From an uncultured Sphingomonas sp. (GTDB lineage: Bacteria; Pseudomonadota; Alphaproteobacteria; Sphingomonadales; Sphingomonadaceae), in contig NZ_CAJXWX010000024.1 of NCBI RefSeq assembly GCF_913062585.1, forward strand, positions 1-64,000: a stretch of DNA of 64,000 nt, in the 5' to 3' direction. Positions 32,997-41,808 of this stretch are shown piece after piece (within the stretch, counting starts at the first letter, position 1; each line of letters begins with the position of its first letter). The notes under the pieces were generated by a model. That model saw nothing but the letters and a program-made list of their open reading frames with translations. It had not been told where the DNA came from and did no database searches. The position numbers and the translations under genes were made by a program.

Positions 32997-33077
32997 GGCC
33001 TTCGACTTCGCTCAGGCTGAACGGCGGCCGGGCGAGAACCTACCTCACCCCGTTCCGCCTGAGCGAAGTCGAAGGCC
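32997..33077. repeat. Inverted pair of REP-like 28-bp repeats, copies 4 and 5
   Basis: A forward copy at 32997-33024 and a reverse copy at 33050-33077 (core CTTCGACTTCGCTCAGG and complement) could form a hairpin around a 25-base loop. They lie between the entericidin terminator and the tatC terminator, a transcription-silent gap, as in a BIME. Confidence 0.78.
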
Positions 33078-33091
33078 AAGGGAAACCCCAT

Positions 33092-33120
33092 AAAAAAAGT
33101 CCCCGGCTTTCACCGAGGAC
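33092..33120 (-). terminator. Rho-independent terminator after tatC
   Basis: On the minus strand GTCCTCGG pairs with CCGGGGAC around a TGAAAG loop and is followed by seven U. Confidence 0.85.
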
Positions 33121-33142
33121 CCTGTCCACCCATTCCGACCAA

Positions 33143-33937
33143 TCACGCCGCCGCGTCGGCTTCCTCTTCGTCACTCTCGATCGCGGCCTGCTTGGACCGT
33201 GCCCGCTCGGTGAACCAGATGCCGATGATCGCCAGCTCATACAGGATGATGAGCGGCACCGCGAGCAGCACCTGCGACATCAGGTCGGGCGGGGTCAGCA
33301 CCGCGGCGACCGCGGTCGCCGCGACGATGGCATAGCGCCGCGCGGCGATCAGCTGCTTGCGGGTCACGATCCCCGCCCGCTCCAGCAGCATCAGCAGCAC
33401 CGGCAACAGGAATGCCAGGCCGAAGGCGAACAGGAACTGCATGACGAACGACAAATAATTGCCGATTGCGGGGAGCGCCTCACGCTTCACCCCGCCCACC
33501 ATGCCGTCAAAGCCCAGCAGGAAGTGCAGCGCCATCGGAATGGCGATGTAATAGGCCATGGCCGCGCCCATCAGGAACAGCACGGGCGTGGCCAGCAGGA
33601 AGGGCAGCAGCGCCTTCTTTTCCTTGCGATAGAGCCCCGGCGCGACGAACTGCCACAGCTGGTTGGCGATCACCGGGAAGGAGATCATCATCGCGGCGAA
33701 GAACGACACCTTCACCTGGACGAAGAAGGCCTCGAAAATCTGGGTATATACCAACGTGCCCTGCCCCGCCTTGAGCAGGGGCTTGGCGAGGAAACCGAAG
33801 ATCGCTTCGGAAAAATACATCGACACGCCGAACGCCAGTGCGATCGCGACGATGCAGTAGAGCAGCCGCCGCCGCAGCTCGATCAGATGGTCGAGCAGGG
33901 GGGCGCGGCTGGCGTCGATTTCGTCCAGGTCGCTCAC
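33143..33937 (-). CDS. tatC: Twin-arginine translocase subunit TatC
   Basis: 264 aa, GTG start at 33937. Polytopic inner-membrane protein that recognises twin-arginine signal peptides. Conserved segments: HLIELRRRLLYCIVAIALAFG at the N-terminus, the FEAFFVQVKVSFFAAMMISFPV region, GLYRKEKKALLPF, and AVLTPPDLMSQVLLAVPLIILYELAI, followed by a Glu-rich tail. GTG overlaps the tatB stop. The operon is tatA-tatB-tatC, ended by a terminator. Confidence 0.95.
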   Translation of the reverse strand: MSDLDEIDASRAPLLDHLIELRRRLLYCIVAIALAFGVSMYFSEAIFGFLAKPLLKAGQGTLVYTQIFEAFFVQVKVSFFAAMMISFPVIANQLWQFVAPGLYRKEKKALLPFLLATPVLFLMGAAMAYYIAIPMALHFLLGFDGMVGGVKREALPAIGNYLSFVMQFLFAFGLAFLLPVLLMLLERAGIVTRKQLIAARRYAIVAATAVAAVLTPPDLMSQVLLAVPLIILYELAIIGIWFTERARSKQAAIESDEEEADAAA

Positions 33938-34395
33938 GACGCGGCCCCCTCATTCCCGCGCGACGGATGTTCGCCGTCGGGCGCGGGAGCAACGACCGGC
34001 TTTTCGACCATCACCGGCCGATCGCTATGATCGGGATGCGCATTCGCATGGGGCGCATCGGCCGTCATGGTCGGATGGGCGGGGTCCGGCAAGGCGGCGG
34101 GAGTGACAGGGGCCGGTGCGGGATGCGCATCATCGACATGCGTCACCGACGGCGTCTCGGCGGCATGTTCGCGCATGATGCGCTCATTTTCCGCCGCCCA
34201 GCGCTTTTCCATTTCCTCCAGCTCGGCCTCGCGCACCATATTGTCGAAGCCCTGGCGGAACTGGCGCGTGACGCCCCGCGCCTTGCCCACCCAATAACCG
34301 ACGACACGCATCGCCTTGGGCAAGTCCTTGGGACCGATCACGACGAGCGCGACGATGGCGACCAGCAGGAACTCGCTGGAATCAATGTTGAACAT
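33934..34395 (-). CDS. tatB: Twin-arginine translocase subunit TatB
   Basis: 153 aa. One N-terminal membrane helix (FLLVAIVALVVIGPKDLP) with the TatB-type GPKDLPKAMRVVGYWVGKAR amphipathic helix; the rest is a long soluble tail rich in Pro/Ala/His. It partners TatC in substrate binding. Stop overlaps the tatC GTG. tatA lies 32 bases upstream. Confidence 0.92.
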   Translation of the reverse strand: MFNIDSSEFLLVAIVALVVIGPKDLPKAMRVVGYWVGKARGVTRQFRQGFDNMVREAELEEMEKRWAAENERIMREHAAETPSVTHVDDAHPAPAPVTPAALPDPAHPTMTADAPHANAHPDHSDRPVMVEKPVVAPAPDGEHPSRGNEGAAS

Positions 34396-34427
34396 GGAGG
34401 TCCGGTGCTGGGTCTAGGCGGGCCGGA

Positions 34428-34664
34428 TCAGCGATCGTCGCGCACGCGCTCGCCATCGCGGTCGAAGGCGGGCTCGGCCGACTTCTGCGCCTCGATACGC
34501 GGCGACGGCTTGGCGGGCGTCTCGTCCTCCTCGGCCATGCCCTTCTTGAAGTTCTTCACGCCTTTGGCGACATCGCCCATCAGGCTGGAGAAACGCCCGC
34601 CGCCCAGCAGCAGGATCGCGACGATCGCGAGAACGACAAGATGGATCGGGCTGAAGCTGCCCAT
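34428..34664 (-). CDS. tatA: Twin-arginine translocase subunit TatA
   Basis: 78 aa from ATG 34664, preceded by CAGGAGA. Membrane helix SPIHLVVLAIVAILLLGGGR, then the FSSLMGDVAKGVKNFKKGMAE amphipathic helix, then an acidic tail. TatA multimers form the translocation pore. It lies first in tatABC. Confidence 0.92.
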   Translation of the reverse strand: MGSFSPIHLVVLAIVAILLLGGGRFSSLMGDVAKGVKNFKKGMAEEDETPAKPSPRIEAQKSAEPAFDRDGERVRDDR

Positions 34665-34807
34665 GGCACGTCTCCTGGAATATATCTGTCTATCTAGGCC
34701 TTGGCATCGCCAGCGGCAATGGTGTCGGCGATGCGATCGGGCCCCCAATCGGGCTTAGGAAGCCGTGGCGTTCCATTGTGACGCTGCCGTGACGCAAAGG
34801 AAAGCGC

Positions 34808-35422
34808 TCAATCGCTATCGCCTTGTTCTTCGCGCGCGCCCGACGATGCTTCGGCCTCGTCCTCCAGCCGTTCCAGCGCCAGGTCGACCGGATCGAGCAG
34901 ACCGGCGGCCCGCAGATCCTCGATCCCGGGCAGATCGCGGCGACTGGTCAGCCCGAAATGCTGCAGAAAGGCGGGCGTCGTCGCATAGATCAGCGGCCGC
35001 CCCGGCACCTCGCGCCGCCCGGCAGGACGGACCCAGCCCGCTTCCATCAGGACGTCGAGCGTGCCCTTGGAGATGGCGACGCCGCGAATCGCCTCGATCT
35101 CGGCGCGGCTGACCGGTTCGTGATAGGCGATGATCGCCAGCGTCTCGATGCCCGCGCGCGACAGGCGGCGTGCTTCCTCGCGGTCGCGGCGGAGCAGATG
35201 GGCGAGATCGGGCGCCGTCTGGAAATGCCAGCGGTCGCCGCGCTGGACGAGTGCGATGCCGCGTCCGCTATAGGTCGCCTCCAGCGTCTCCAGCGCGGTG
35301 CGGATATCGCTGCCGCCCTTTTCGACGCCCACATGCGCGCGGATCGAATCGATGCTCAGCGGTTCGGGCGAGGCGAACAGCACGGCCTCCACCGCGCGGA
35401 CCGTCGGGTCGAGGGCGCTCAT
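34808..35422 (-). CDS. scpB: Segregation and condensation protein B
   Basis: 204 aa from ATG 35422. Winged-helix protein: VRAVEAVLFASPEPLSIDSI at the start, RLSRAGIETLAIIAYHEPVSRAEIEAIRGVAISKGTLDVLMEAGWV in the second winged-helix, then RPLIYATTPAFLQHFGL. It binds ScpA in the SMC-ScpAB condensin. The start overlaps the scpA stop (ATGA). The C-terminal tail is acidic and not conserved. Confidence 0.93.
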   Translation of the reverse strand: MSALDPTVRAVEAVLFASPEPLSIDSIRAHVGVEKGGSDIRTALETLEATYSGRGIALVQRGDRWHFQTAPDLAHLLRRDREEARRLSRAGIETLAIIAYHEPVSRAEIEAIRGVAISKGTLDVLMEAGWVRPAGRREVPGRPLIYATTPAFLQHFGLTSRRDLPGIEDLRAAGLLDPVDLALERLEDEAEASSGAREEQGDSD

Positions 35423-36141
35423 GCGGGCTGGCGGATCATCAGCGGTGCGAAGGGCGCGGCCTGGCGCAGCTCGACCTTGCCCTGTCGCGCCAGCTCCAGG
35501 ACGGCGAGGAAACTCGACGCCAGCGCCGAACGCCGCAGCCGCTCGGTGCCGTCGGGCAGGAAGGTTTCGATCGCCGACCAGTCGACGCGGCTGCCGACCA
35601 GCATCGACACCCGTTCCAGCGCCGCCTCCAGCGTCATCACCTGCCGGTCGGCGACGACATGCATGACGGGCCGGGTGCGCGCATTGATCCGGCCATAGGT
35701 GGCGATCAGGTCGTACAGCTCCGCCTGCCACAGCGCCTTGCGCTGGACGGCCAGCCCTTCGGGCGCACCACGCGGGAAGACGTCGCGGCCCAGCCGGTCG
35801 CGGGCCATCAACCGCGCGCCCGCCTCACGCATCGCCGCCAGCCGTTCGAGCCGGAGTTGCAGGCGCAGCGCCATCTCCTCCGGATCCGGGTCCTCGTCGG
35901 GCTGGCGCGGCAGGAGCAGCGAGGATTTGAGATAGGCGAGCCACGCGGCCATCACGAGATAATCGGCCGCCAGCTCCAGTTGCATCCGCCCCGCCCGGTC
36001 GATGAAGCGAAGATATTGCTCGACCAGCGCCAGGATCGAAATCTGCCGCAGATCGACCTTTTGCGACCGCGCGAGCGACAGCAACAGGTCGAGCGGCCCC
36101 TCCCATCCGTCCAGATCGAGCGTCAGCTGTTCCCCTGTCAT
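35419..36141 (-). CDS. scpA: Segregation and condensation protein A
   Basis: 240 aa; ATG 36141 chosen, TTG 36150 possible. It carries the kleisin N-terminus WEGPLDLLLSLARSQKVDLRQISILALVEQYLRFI and the AADYLVMAAWLAYLKSSLLLP segment. The C-terminal winged-helix (AIETFLPDGTERLRRSALASSFLAVLELARQG) contacts SMC. ScpA bridges the SMC heads. The following gene scpB overlaps by 4 bases. Confidence 0.92.
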   Translation of the reverse strand: MTGEQLTLDLDGWEGPLDLLLSLARSQKVDLRQISILALVEQYLRFIDRAGRMQLELAADYLVMAAWLAYLKSSLLLPRQPDEDPDPEEMALRLQLRLERLAAMREAGARLMARDRLGRDVFPRGAPEGLAVQRKALWQAELYDLIATYGRINARTRPVMHVVADRQVMTLEAALERVSMLVGSRVDWSAIETFLPDGTERLRRSALASSFLAVLELARQGKVELRQAAPFAPLMIRQPA

Positions 36142-36252
36142 CACGGGCAAGCTTAGCGGCGATGCGAAGCCATGGCGAGCCGGGTGGGGTTTATCTTTCC
36201 GCAGAAGCCGGGGGGCAAGATCATCATTCCCCCGCGAAGGGCGACCCCATGC

Positions 36253-36306
36253 CCGTCCACCACCGCTTCGCGGCGGTCCCCCTCCCCAAGCAGAGCTTGG
36301 GGAGGA
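36253..36306. repeat. Half copy (D1) of the palindromic element
   Basis: Only the right half is present (CCACCGcttCGCGGCGG side hairpin, then CTCCCCAAGCAGAGCTTGGGGAGGA). Confidence 0.75.
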
Positions 36307-36334
36307 ATCGGGAAACCGCCGATCGCCACTTCAA

Positions 36335-36474
36335 TCCTCCCCAAGCTCGCTTGGGGAGGGGGACCATCGCGCCAGCGATGGTGGAGGGGCGCCGTCGCAG
36401 ACGGCGGCTGACGCCCCTGCCCCTCCACCACGCCCTGCGGGCGCGGTCCCCCTCCCCATCTTCGATGGGGAGGA
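36335..36474. repeat. Hairpin-rich palindromic element, copy D2
   Basis: 140 bp. Left end TCCTCCCCAAGCTCGCTTGG and right end CCCCATCTTCGATGGGGAGGA; the end arms are hairpins of different sequence but the same outline. Side hairpins are CCATCGCgccaGCGATGG and CGCCCtgcGGGCG, with a middle stem GGTGGAGGGGC/GCCCCTCCACC. Confidence 0.85.
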
Positions 36475-36485
36475 ATGGGGTGTTT

Positions 36486-37490
36486 CTATTCCGCCAGCGC
36501 GAGCAACGCGTCGCGCCGGGCGATCAGTTCGGCGAAGTCGCCCCCGCCCGCACCGACACTTGCCATGGCCCGGTCGAGCCGGGCGCGGGCTGCGTCGGTG
36601 ATCGGGGGCACGCGGCCTGCGATCTCGACCATCTCGTCCATCCGCGCCCAGCAGTCGAGCACCAGGTCGCACCCCGCCGCCAGCGCACCCGCCCCCTTCT
36701 CGCCCGCCGTGCCCGACAGCGCCTTCATGTCGATATCGTCGGTCATCAACAGGCCGTCGAAGCCGATCCACTGCCGGATGATCCGCTCGATGACGACCGG
36801 CGACAGGGTCGCGGGGCGATCGGCGTCCCAGGCTTCGAACACGATGTGGCTGGTCATGCCCATCGGTGCGCGCGCCAGGGTGACGAAGGGTTCCAGATCG
36901 ACCGCCAGTTCCGCCTCGCTCGCGGTGACGGTGGGAAGCAGATGGTGCGAGTCGACCAGCGCCCGGCCATGGCCAGGCATATGCTTGACCACGCCGACCA
37001 CGCCCGCCGCCGCCAGTCCCTCCAGCATCGCACGGCCCAGCGCGGCGACCTGCATCGGTTCGGCGCCGTAAGCCCGACAGGCAATCGCCTCGGTCGTATC
37101 GGCTTGCGCCACGTCGAGCAGCGGCGCGCAGTCGACGGTGATGCCCACTTCGCGCAGCATCAGGCCCAGCGCCTGGCCATTGGCGCGCATCGCCTGGATC
37201 GCGGACATGGGCGCGATTTCGTAGAGCTTGGCAAAGGCGGGCCCGGCGGGGAAAGCGGGCCATTCGGGCGGCCCCATCCGCGCCACGCGGCCCCCTTCCT
37301 GGTCGATCAGGATCGCCAAATCGCCCCGCCCCGCCAGCGCGCGCAGATCGTCGGTCAGCGCGCGGACCTGCGCCCGGTCGACGATGTTGCGCTTGAACAG
37401 GATATAGCCCGCCGGTTCGACCGAGGCGAAGAAGGCCCGCTCGTCAGAGGTCAGCACCGGGCCCGACAGGCCGAAAATGACGGGGATCAT
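36486..37490 (-). CDS. nagZ: Beta-N-acetylhexosaminidase NagZ
   Basis: 334 aa from ATG 37490. GH3 family. NagZ removes N-acetylglucosamine from anhydro-muropeptides in cytosolic peptidoglycan recycling. Signatures: AILIDQEGGRVARM, VGVVKHMPGHGRALVDSHHLLP (with the catalytic Asp-His motif KH(x)PGHG), and GLLMTDDIDMKAL with the nucleophile Asp. The next upstream gene is the SPOR protein, 55 bases away. Confidence 0.93.
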   Translation of the reverse strand: MIPVIFGLSGPVLTSDERAFFASVEPAGYILFKRNIVDRAQVRALTDDLRALAGRGDLAILIDQEGGRVARMGPPEWPAFPAGPAFAKLYEIAPMSAIQAMRANGQALGLMLREVGITVDCAPLLDVAQADTTEAIACRAYGAEPMQVAALGRAMLEGLAAAGVVGVVKHMPGHGRALVDSHHLLPTVTASEAELAVDLEPFVTLARAPMGMTSHIVFEAWDADRPATLSPVVIERIIRQWIGFDGLLMTDDIDMKALSGTAGEKGAGALAAGCDLVLDCWARMDEMVEIAGRVPPITDAARARLDRAMASVGAGGGDFAELIARRDALLALAE

Positions 37491-37545
37491 GGGACGAAAC
37501 ACTCCGGCCCCTCCCCCGCTGCTGCGGGGAAAGGGGCTTGTTCGA

Positions 37546-38289
37546 TCAGCTGGCGACGAAGCAGCTTTCGCCCGCCACGCGCAGGCGACCGCAAATGTCG
37601 GCGGCCTGGTTGGCCGACCCGGCATTCACGCGCAGGCGGTAAAGGGTCTTGCCGTTCGAGGCGACGGGCTGGACCACCTTGGCCAGCGCGCCGACATAGG
37701 AAAAGCGCTTCGAATAGCGTTCCCAGGCAACATTGGCCGAGGATTCGCTGGGATAGGCGCCCAGCTGGACCATCGCGCCGCTGCCGGTCGACGCGGCGGC
37801 CGCAGGACGCGCCGCCGCCACGGGGGCGGGCGCGACCAGCTTGCCGCCCGATTCGGGAACCTGCGCCACGGCGTTGCGGCCGCCACCGGCCTCGGTCGGC
37901 TTCTGCACGACGCGCGTACCGTTCATCGGCGCCTCGGGCACGGCACGCAGGTCGATCGCGCCGGTGCCGCCGGGCTTGCCCGCGCTGGTGGCGATGGCGG
38001 TGTTGCCCTCGCCCTTGACCTTCAGGCCGCCCGGATCGGCCGGGCGCACCTTGTAATCGCCCTCGGGCGCGGCGATCACCGCGCCGTCGCCGTCCGCCGC
38101 CGCTTCATGCGCCTGCCACTTGTAAAGCGCGAAGCCGAGTGCCGCGAGGACGGCCAGGCCCAGAATGACCAGCGCGAGGACCTTGCCCAGGCCGACGCCT
38201 TCGGGTTCGTCGGCTTCGACGGTTTCCAGCCAGGGGAGCCGATCCTCTTCCCGGTCATAGTCACGACCCAGGTCCATGTCGTTCGCCAT
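37546..38289 (-). CDS. SPOR-domain membrane protein
   Basis: 247 aa. An acidic N-terminus is followed by a membrane helix near residues 35-56 (GKVLALVILGLAVLAALGFAL). A Gly/Ala-rich periplasmic linker leads to a SPOR domain (MVQLGAYPSESSANVAWERYSKRFSYVGALAKVVQPV) at the C-terminus. The topology is like FtsN, so a division or septal-murein role is inferred. ATG 38289 overlaps the argS stop by one base (TGATG); nagZ follows. Confidence 0.82.
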   Translation of the reverse strand: MANDMDLGRDYDREEDRLPWLETVEADEPEGVGLGKVLALVILGLAVLAALGFALYKWQAHEAAADGDGAVIAAPEGDYKVRPADPGGLKVKGEGNTAIATSAGKPGGTGAIDLRAVPEAPMNGTRVVQKPTEAGGGRNAVAQVPESGGKLVAPAPVAAARPAAAASTGSGAMVQLGAYPSESSANVAWERYSKRFSYVGALAKVVQPVASNGKTLYRLRVNAGSANQAADICGRLRVAGESCFVAS

Positions 38290-40019
38290 CACTTCATCTC
38301 CGAAACCGCTTCGACACCCATGAGCGCCAAACCGTTACGAATGATTTGCCCGATCCCGTCGCTGAGGAAAAGACGCGCACGCGTGACCTCGGCATTCTCC
38401 GCGATCAGGAAGCGGCGATCGGGGCGATCGTTGCCGACATTCCAGGCGGCGTGGAAAGCCGCCGCCAAGTCATAGAGATAAAAGGCGATTCGGTGCGGCT
38501 CGCGCGCCGTCGCCGCGGTTTCGACGATGCGCGGGAACTGCGCGGCCAGCTTCACCAGCGCCAGGTCTTCCGTATCAAGCAGGGACAGGTCGGCGGTGCC
38601 GCCCTCCAGGCCGATACCTGCCTCGGCCGCGCGACGCTTCAGCGAGGCGATGCGGGCATGGGCATATTGCACATAGAAGACCGGATTGTCCTTCGACGCC
38701 TCGACCACCTTGGCGAAGTCGAAGTCCATCTGCGCGTCCGCCCGCCGGGTCAGCATGGTGAAGCGCACCACGTCCTTGCCGACTTCGCGCACGACATCGG
38801 CGAGCGTGACGAAATTGCCCGCGCGCTTCGACATCTTCACCGGCTCGCCACCGCGCAGAAGGCGGACCATCTGCACCAGCTTCACGTCGAACTTGGTCTT
38901 GCCGCCGGTCAGCGCCTCGACCGCAGCGACGATCCGCTTGACGGTGCCGGCATGGTCGGCACCCCAAATGTCGATCAGCTGGTCGGCGGACTGCGCCTTC
39001 TGATAGTGATAGGCGAGGTCGGCACCGAAATAGGTCCAGGCGCCGTTCGACTTCTTGATCGGGCGATCCTGATCGTCGCCGAACTGGCTGGAGCGGAACA
39101 GCGGCAGCTCGACCGGCTCCCAATCCTCGGGCGTCTCGCCCTTAGGAGCCTCCAGCACGCCGTCATAGACCAGGCCGCGCGAACGCAGTTCGGCCTCGGC
39201 CGCTTCGGGCTTGCCAGCCGCCTGCAACTCGGCCTCCGACGAGAAGAGGTCGTGATGGATGCCCAGCAGCGCCAGATCCTCGCGGATCATCGCCATCATC
39301 GCCGCCACCGCGCGGGTGCGGAACAGGACCAGCCACTCCCCCTCGGGCGCGTCGACGTAAACGTTGCCGAACTCGGCGGCGAGCGCCGCGCCCACCGGCT
39401 TCAGATATTCGCCCGGATAGAGGCCCTCGGGGATTTCGATCGTCTCGCCCAGCGCCTCGCGGTAGCGCAGATGCGCCGAGCGGGCGAGGACGTCGACCTG
39501 GCCGCCCGCATCGTTGACATAATATTCGCGGATAACCTTGTGCCCGGCGAACTCCAGCAGCGTGGCGAGCGCATCGCCCACCACCGCGCCGCGGCAATGG
39601 CCCATATGCATCGGGCCGGTCGGGTTGGCCGAGACATATTCGATGTTCACGGTCACGCCATTCCCGCGCGTCGAGCGGCCATAATCGGCCCCCGCCTGCG
39701 GGATCGCCGCCAGCTCGCCCCGCCATGCCGCATCGGTCAGCCGCATGTTGAGGAAGCCCGGCCCCGCGACCGACACGCTGTCCACCTCGTCCAGCTTGCC
39801 CAGTTCGGCCGCAATCGCCTCGGCCAGCGCGCGGGGATTGGTGCCGGCGGGCTTGGCCAGCACCATGGCCGCGTTGGTGGCGAGGTCGCCATGGCTCGCA
39901 TCGCGCGGCGGCTCGACCGTCACGTTGCGGCGATCCAGCCCGCCGGGCAGCGTGCCGGCGGCGACCAGCGTGTCCAGCGCCGCGTCGATATGCGCGGCAA
40001 AGCGGGTGTAGAGGGTCAT
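38289..40019 (-). CDS. argS: Arginyl-tRNA synthetase
   Basis: 576 aa, class I. Signature regions: N-terminal tRNA-binding domain, NIEYVSANPTGPMHMGHCRG (HIGH-like HMGH), GAWTYFGADLAYHYQKA, and EPVKMSKRAGNFVTL (KMSKR). The C-terminal DALR anticodon-binding domain ends the protein. The start ATG 40019 follows a weak SD. It appears to lead an operon argS-SPOR-nagZ. Confidence 0.95.
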   Translation of the reverse strand: MTLYTRFAAHIDAALDTLVAAGTLPGGLDRRNVTVEPPRDASHGDLATNAAMVLAKPAGTNPRALAEAIAAELGKLDEVDSVSVAGPGFLNMRLTDAAWRGELAAIPQAGADYGRSTRGNGVTVNIEYVSANPTGPMHMGHCRGAVVGDALATLLEFAGHKVIREYYVNDAGGQVDVLARSAHLRYREALGETIEIPEGLYPGEYLKPVGAALAAEFGNVYVDAPEGEWLVLFRTRAVAAMMAMIREDLALLGIHHDLFSSEAELQAAGKPEAAEAELRSRGLVYDGVLEAPKGETPEDWEPVELPLFRSSQFGDDQDRPIKKSNGAWTYFGADLAYHYQKAQSADQLIDIWGADHAGTVKRIVAAVEALTGGKTKFDVKLVQMVRLLRGGEPVKMSKRAGNFVTLADVVREVGKDVVRFTMLTRRADAQMDFDFAKVVEASKDNPVFYVQYAHARIASLKRRAAEAGIGLEGGTADLSLLDTEDLALVKLAAQFPRIVETAATAREPHRIAFYLYDLAAAFHAAWNVGNDRPDRRFLIAENAEVTRARLFLSDGIGQIIRNGLALMGVEAVSEMK

Positions 40020-40252
40020 CACATCGTCCGATCGGGGTAGCAAAGCTTTGCGCTCTAGCGAAATCGGGCGCGGGCTTCAAATGCTTGGGCGCAGACGGCC
40101 CGGAACGATTGCGTTTTCCGCAATTATGCCAAAACCCTTTGCAGTTGCCGTGCGTGCTGCACCGCAATAAATCCGTATACGAAAGTTACAGCGTCGAAAA
40201 AGACGCGAGAGGACCTGATCCGGCTCAACGCCAACAAGCGGGAGTTTCGATC

Positions 40253-40552
40253 ATGCGCAAGACCATTCTGATCCTGGCCGCCACCATCGCCGCCGCCGTT
40301 CCCACCATCGGTGCCGTCGCCGCCGAGGGTGAGCAGAAGTTCGTTCATGAGGGCCAGACCTATGTCTATACCCGCACGAGCGAGAACGGCCATTCGGTCA
40401 TCCAGGGCCATCGTTATCCGGGCGGCGAGCCGTTCCGTTTCGTCGTAAAGGGCCACCGCGTGACCGGCACGACCGGCGCGACCCAGGTCTCGTTCACCAC
40501 CGACGAAGCGCGCGGTGCGCTGGGTGCGGGCGTCGAGACCAGCGCTCGCTGA
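40253..40552 (+). CDS. Small secreted protein, unknown family
   Basis: 99 aa from ATG 40253 (SD GGGAG). Signal peptide TILILAATIAAAVPTIGAVA, cleavage before AEGEQ. The mature part is a polar domain (HEGQTYVYTRTSENGHSVIQ then GHRYPGGEPFRFVVKGHRVTG). I recognise no domain; similar proteins may be sphingomonad-specific. A terminator follows at 40575. Confidence 0.65.
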   Translation: MRKTILILAATIAAAVPTIGAVAAEGEQKFVHEGQTYVYTRTSENGHSVIQGHRYPGGEPFRFVVKGHRVTGTTGATQVSFTTDEARGALGAGVETSAR

Positions 40553-40574
40553 TCCGACCAAGATTTTCGGGGGA

Positions 40575-40616
40575 ACGGCCCGCGTATCCGATGGGATGCG
40601 CGGGCCGTTTTCGTTA
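40575..40616 (+). terminator. Rho-independent terminator after the small secreted protein
   Basis: Stem ACGGCCCGCG/CGCGGGCCGT (10 bp) followed by TTTCGTT. It also faces the end of the DUF3597 gene at 40634 and may act in both directions. Confidence 0.85.
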
Positions 40617-40633
40617 AGCCTGACGCGCGCGTG

Positions 40634-41056
40634 TCAGTTGCGCAGGCTGTCGGGCACGAGCCCGCCATTTTCCGCGAGCTTGTCCATCACCGCCTTGTGA
40701 AGCGCGATATTCTGCTCGGCCGAGCCATCCTCGCCGACATGGACACCCAATTCCTGGGCCAGTTCCTTGCGCGCGGCCAAGCTGGAATCCAGGTCGAGCA
40801 GCTTGAGCAGGTCGACGATCGAGCTTTGATAATTGCCGCCGCCATTCTTCATCGCGGCCATTTCGCTTAGCACCGCGCCGACATCGACCGCCTGTGGGGT
40901 CGGTGCAGGCTCGGCAGCGGGCGCAGCGACCGGCGCGGGCGGCGGTGAAGCGGGCGCCGCCGGACTGGCCGGAGCCGGTTGCGGGGCCGGTTGCGGGGCG
41001 GGCTGGGCAGAGCCGTGGTGAAAGATCTTGCCCAGAATATTGCCGAAAATGCTCAT
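40634..41056 (-). CDS. DUF3597-like protein
   Basis: 140 aa from ATG 41056. N-terminus MSIFGNILGKIFHH is followed by an Ala/Pro repeat linker (about 17-60) and a C-terminal domain: VDVGAVLSEMAAMKNGGGNY then QSSIVDLLKLLDLDSSLAARKELAQELGV, the pattern of the DUF3597 family (often next to LysM proteins, unknown function). Confidence 0.75.
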   Translation of the reverse strand: MSIFGNILGKIFHHGSAQPAPQPAPQPAPASPAAPASPPPAPVAAPAAEPAPTPQAVDVGAVLSEMAAMKNGGGNYQSSIVDLLKLLDLDSSLAARKELAQELGVHVGEDGSAEQNIALHKAVMDKLAENGGLVPDSLRN

Positions 41057-41223
41057 ATGCGTCGCGTCCCTCATGACTACGCCAGATGACGGCGTTGCCG
41101 CTCCAACGATGCGATCGGCGTTCGGGTCCGGGAACCCGCCCCGCAATGGAGTCGATCGTCGGGAACGTCCGTGCACCCGGCGCGCTTATGTCGGGTTGCA
41201 TTTTCTGCCAGGGGTTCAATGAC

Positions 41224-41799
41224 ATGACGATCCGAGCGACCATCCTTGCGACCAGCGCCCTCCTCGCCCTGGCGGGCTGTGGCCGAAGCGAGAAGACGAA
41301 CGAGGCCGCGCCCACGGACACCGTGGCGGCGTCCAACGACACGGCCACCGCCGCCCCCACTCCGGCCGCGATCAGCGGATCGCAGAGCTTCGCCAATGCC
41401 GCCGCCGCGAGCGACGCCTTCGAGATCGAAACTTCGAAGCTGGCCCTCACCAACGGCGCCTCGGCGTCGGTCAAGGCCTTTGCCCGCCGGATGATCGAGG
41501 CGCATACCGGCTCGACCGCGAAGCTGAAGACCGCCGCCGCTTCGGCGACCCCGGCGATCACGCCCGATCCCACGCTGAATGCCGACCAGCAGCAGAAGCT
41601 GGACCAGCTTAAGGCGCTGAACGGCAAGGCGTTCGACGAGGCCTATATCGCCGAGCAGACCGCCGGGCATCAGCAGACGCTGGACGTGCTGAAGGCCTAT
41701 GCCACGACCGGCGATTCCGCACCGCTCAAGAGCTTCGCGACCGGGCTGATCCCGACCGTGACTGCCCATCTCAACATGGCCAAGGGCCTGAAGGCCTGA
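41224..41799 (+). CDS. DUF4142-family lipoprotein
   Basis: 191 aa. Lipoprotein signal (TSALLALAGC). The DUF4142 ferritin-like helical domain is visible: FANAAAASDAFEIETSKLAL, SASVKAFARRMIEAHTGST and HQQTLDVLKAYATTGDSAPL. Function is unknown, though DUF4142 proteins are often stress-induced. A GGAAC at 41162-41166 with a weak GCTT 17 bases on is a poor EcfG-type match. It is convergent with dgt. Confidence 0.85.
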   Translation: MTIRATILATSALLALAGCGRSEKTNEAAPTDTVAASNDTATAAPTPAAISGSQSFANAAAASDAFEIETSKLALTNGASASVKAFARRMIEAHTGSTAKLKTAAASATPAITPDPTLNADQQQKLDQLKALNGKAFDEAYIAEQTAGHQQTLDVLKAYATTGDSAPLKSFATGLIPTVTAHLNMAKGLKA

Positions 41800-41808
41800 G
41801 TCGGAGCC

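Larger units (their letters stand above)
36142..36485. other. 344-bp intergenic region with palindromic repeats, copies D1 and D2
   Basis: A right-hand half copy (D1, 36253-36306, containing CCACCGCTTCGCGGCGG and CCCCAAGCAGAGCTTGGGG) is followed by a full element D2 at 36335-36474. I see no gene. The region separates nagZ from scpA, both on the minus strand; an scpA promoter must lie here but was not located. Confidence 0.75.

Noticed and set aside
36162..38018. 618-codon plus-strand frame over nagZ and the SPOR gene
   Set aside because: Begins inside repeats, low-complexity Arg/Pro composition, antisense to two recognised genes.
40102..40125. EcfG promoter before the small secreted protein at 40253
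   Set aside because: GGAAC at 40102 but no CGTT at the right spacing (ATTA instead).
41162..41187. EcfG promoter before the DUF4142 gene
   Set aside because: GGAAC is present but the -10 is GCTT at a 17-base spacing; too weak to list as a feature.
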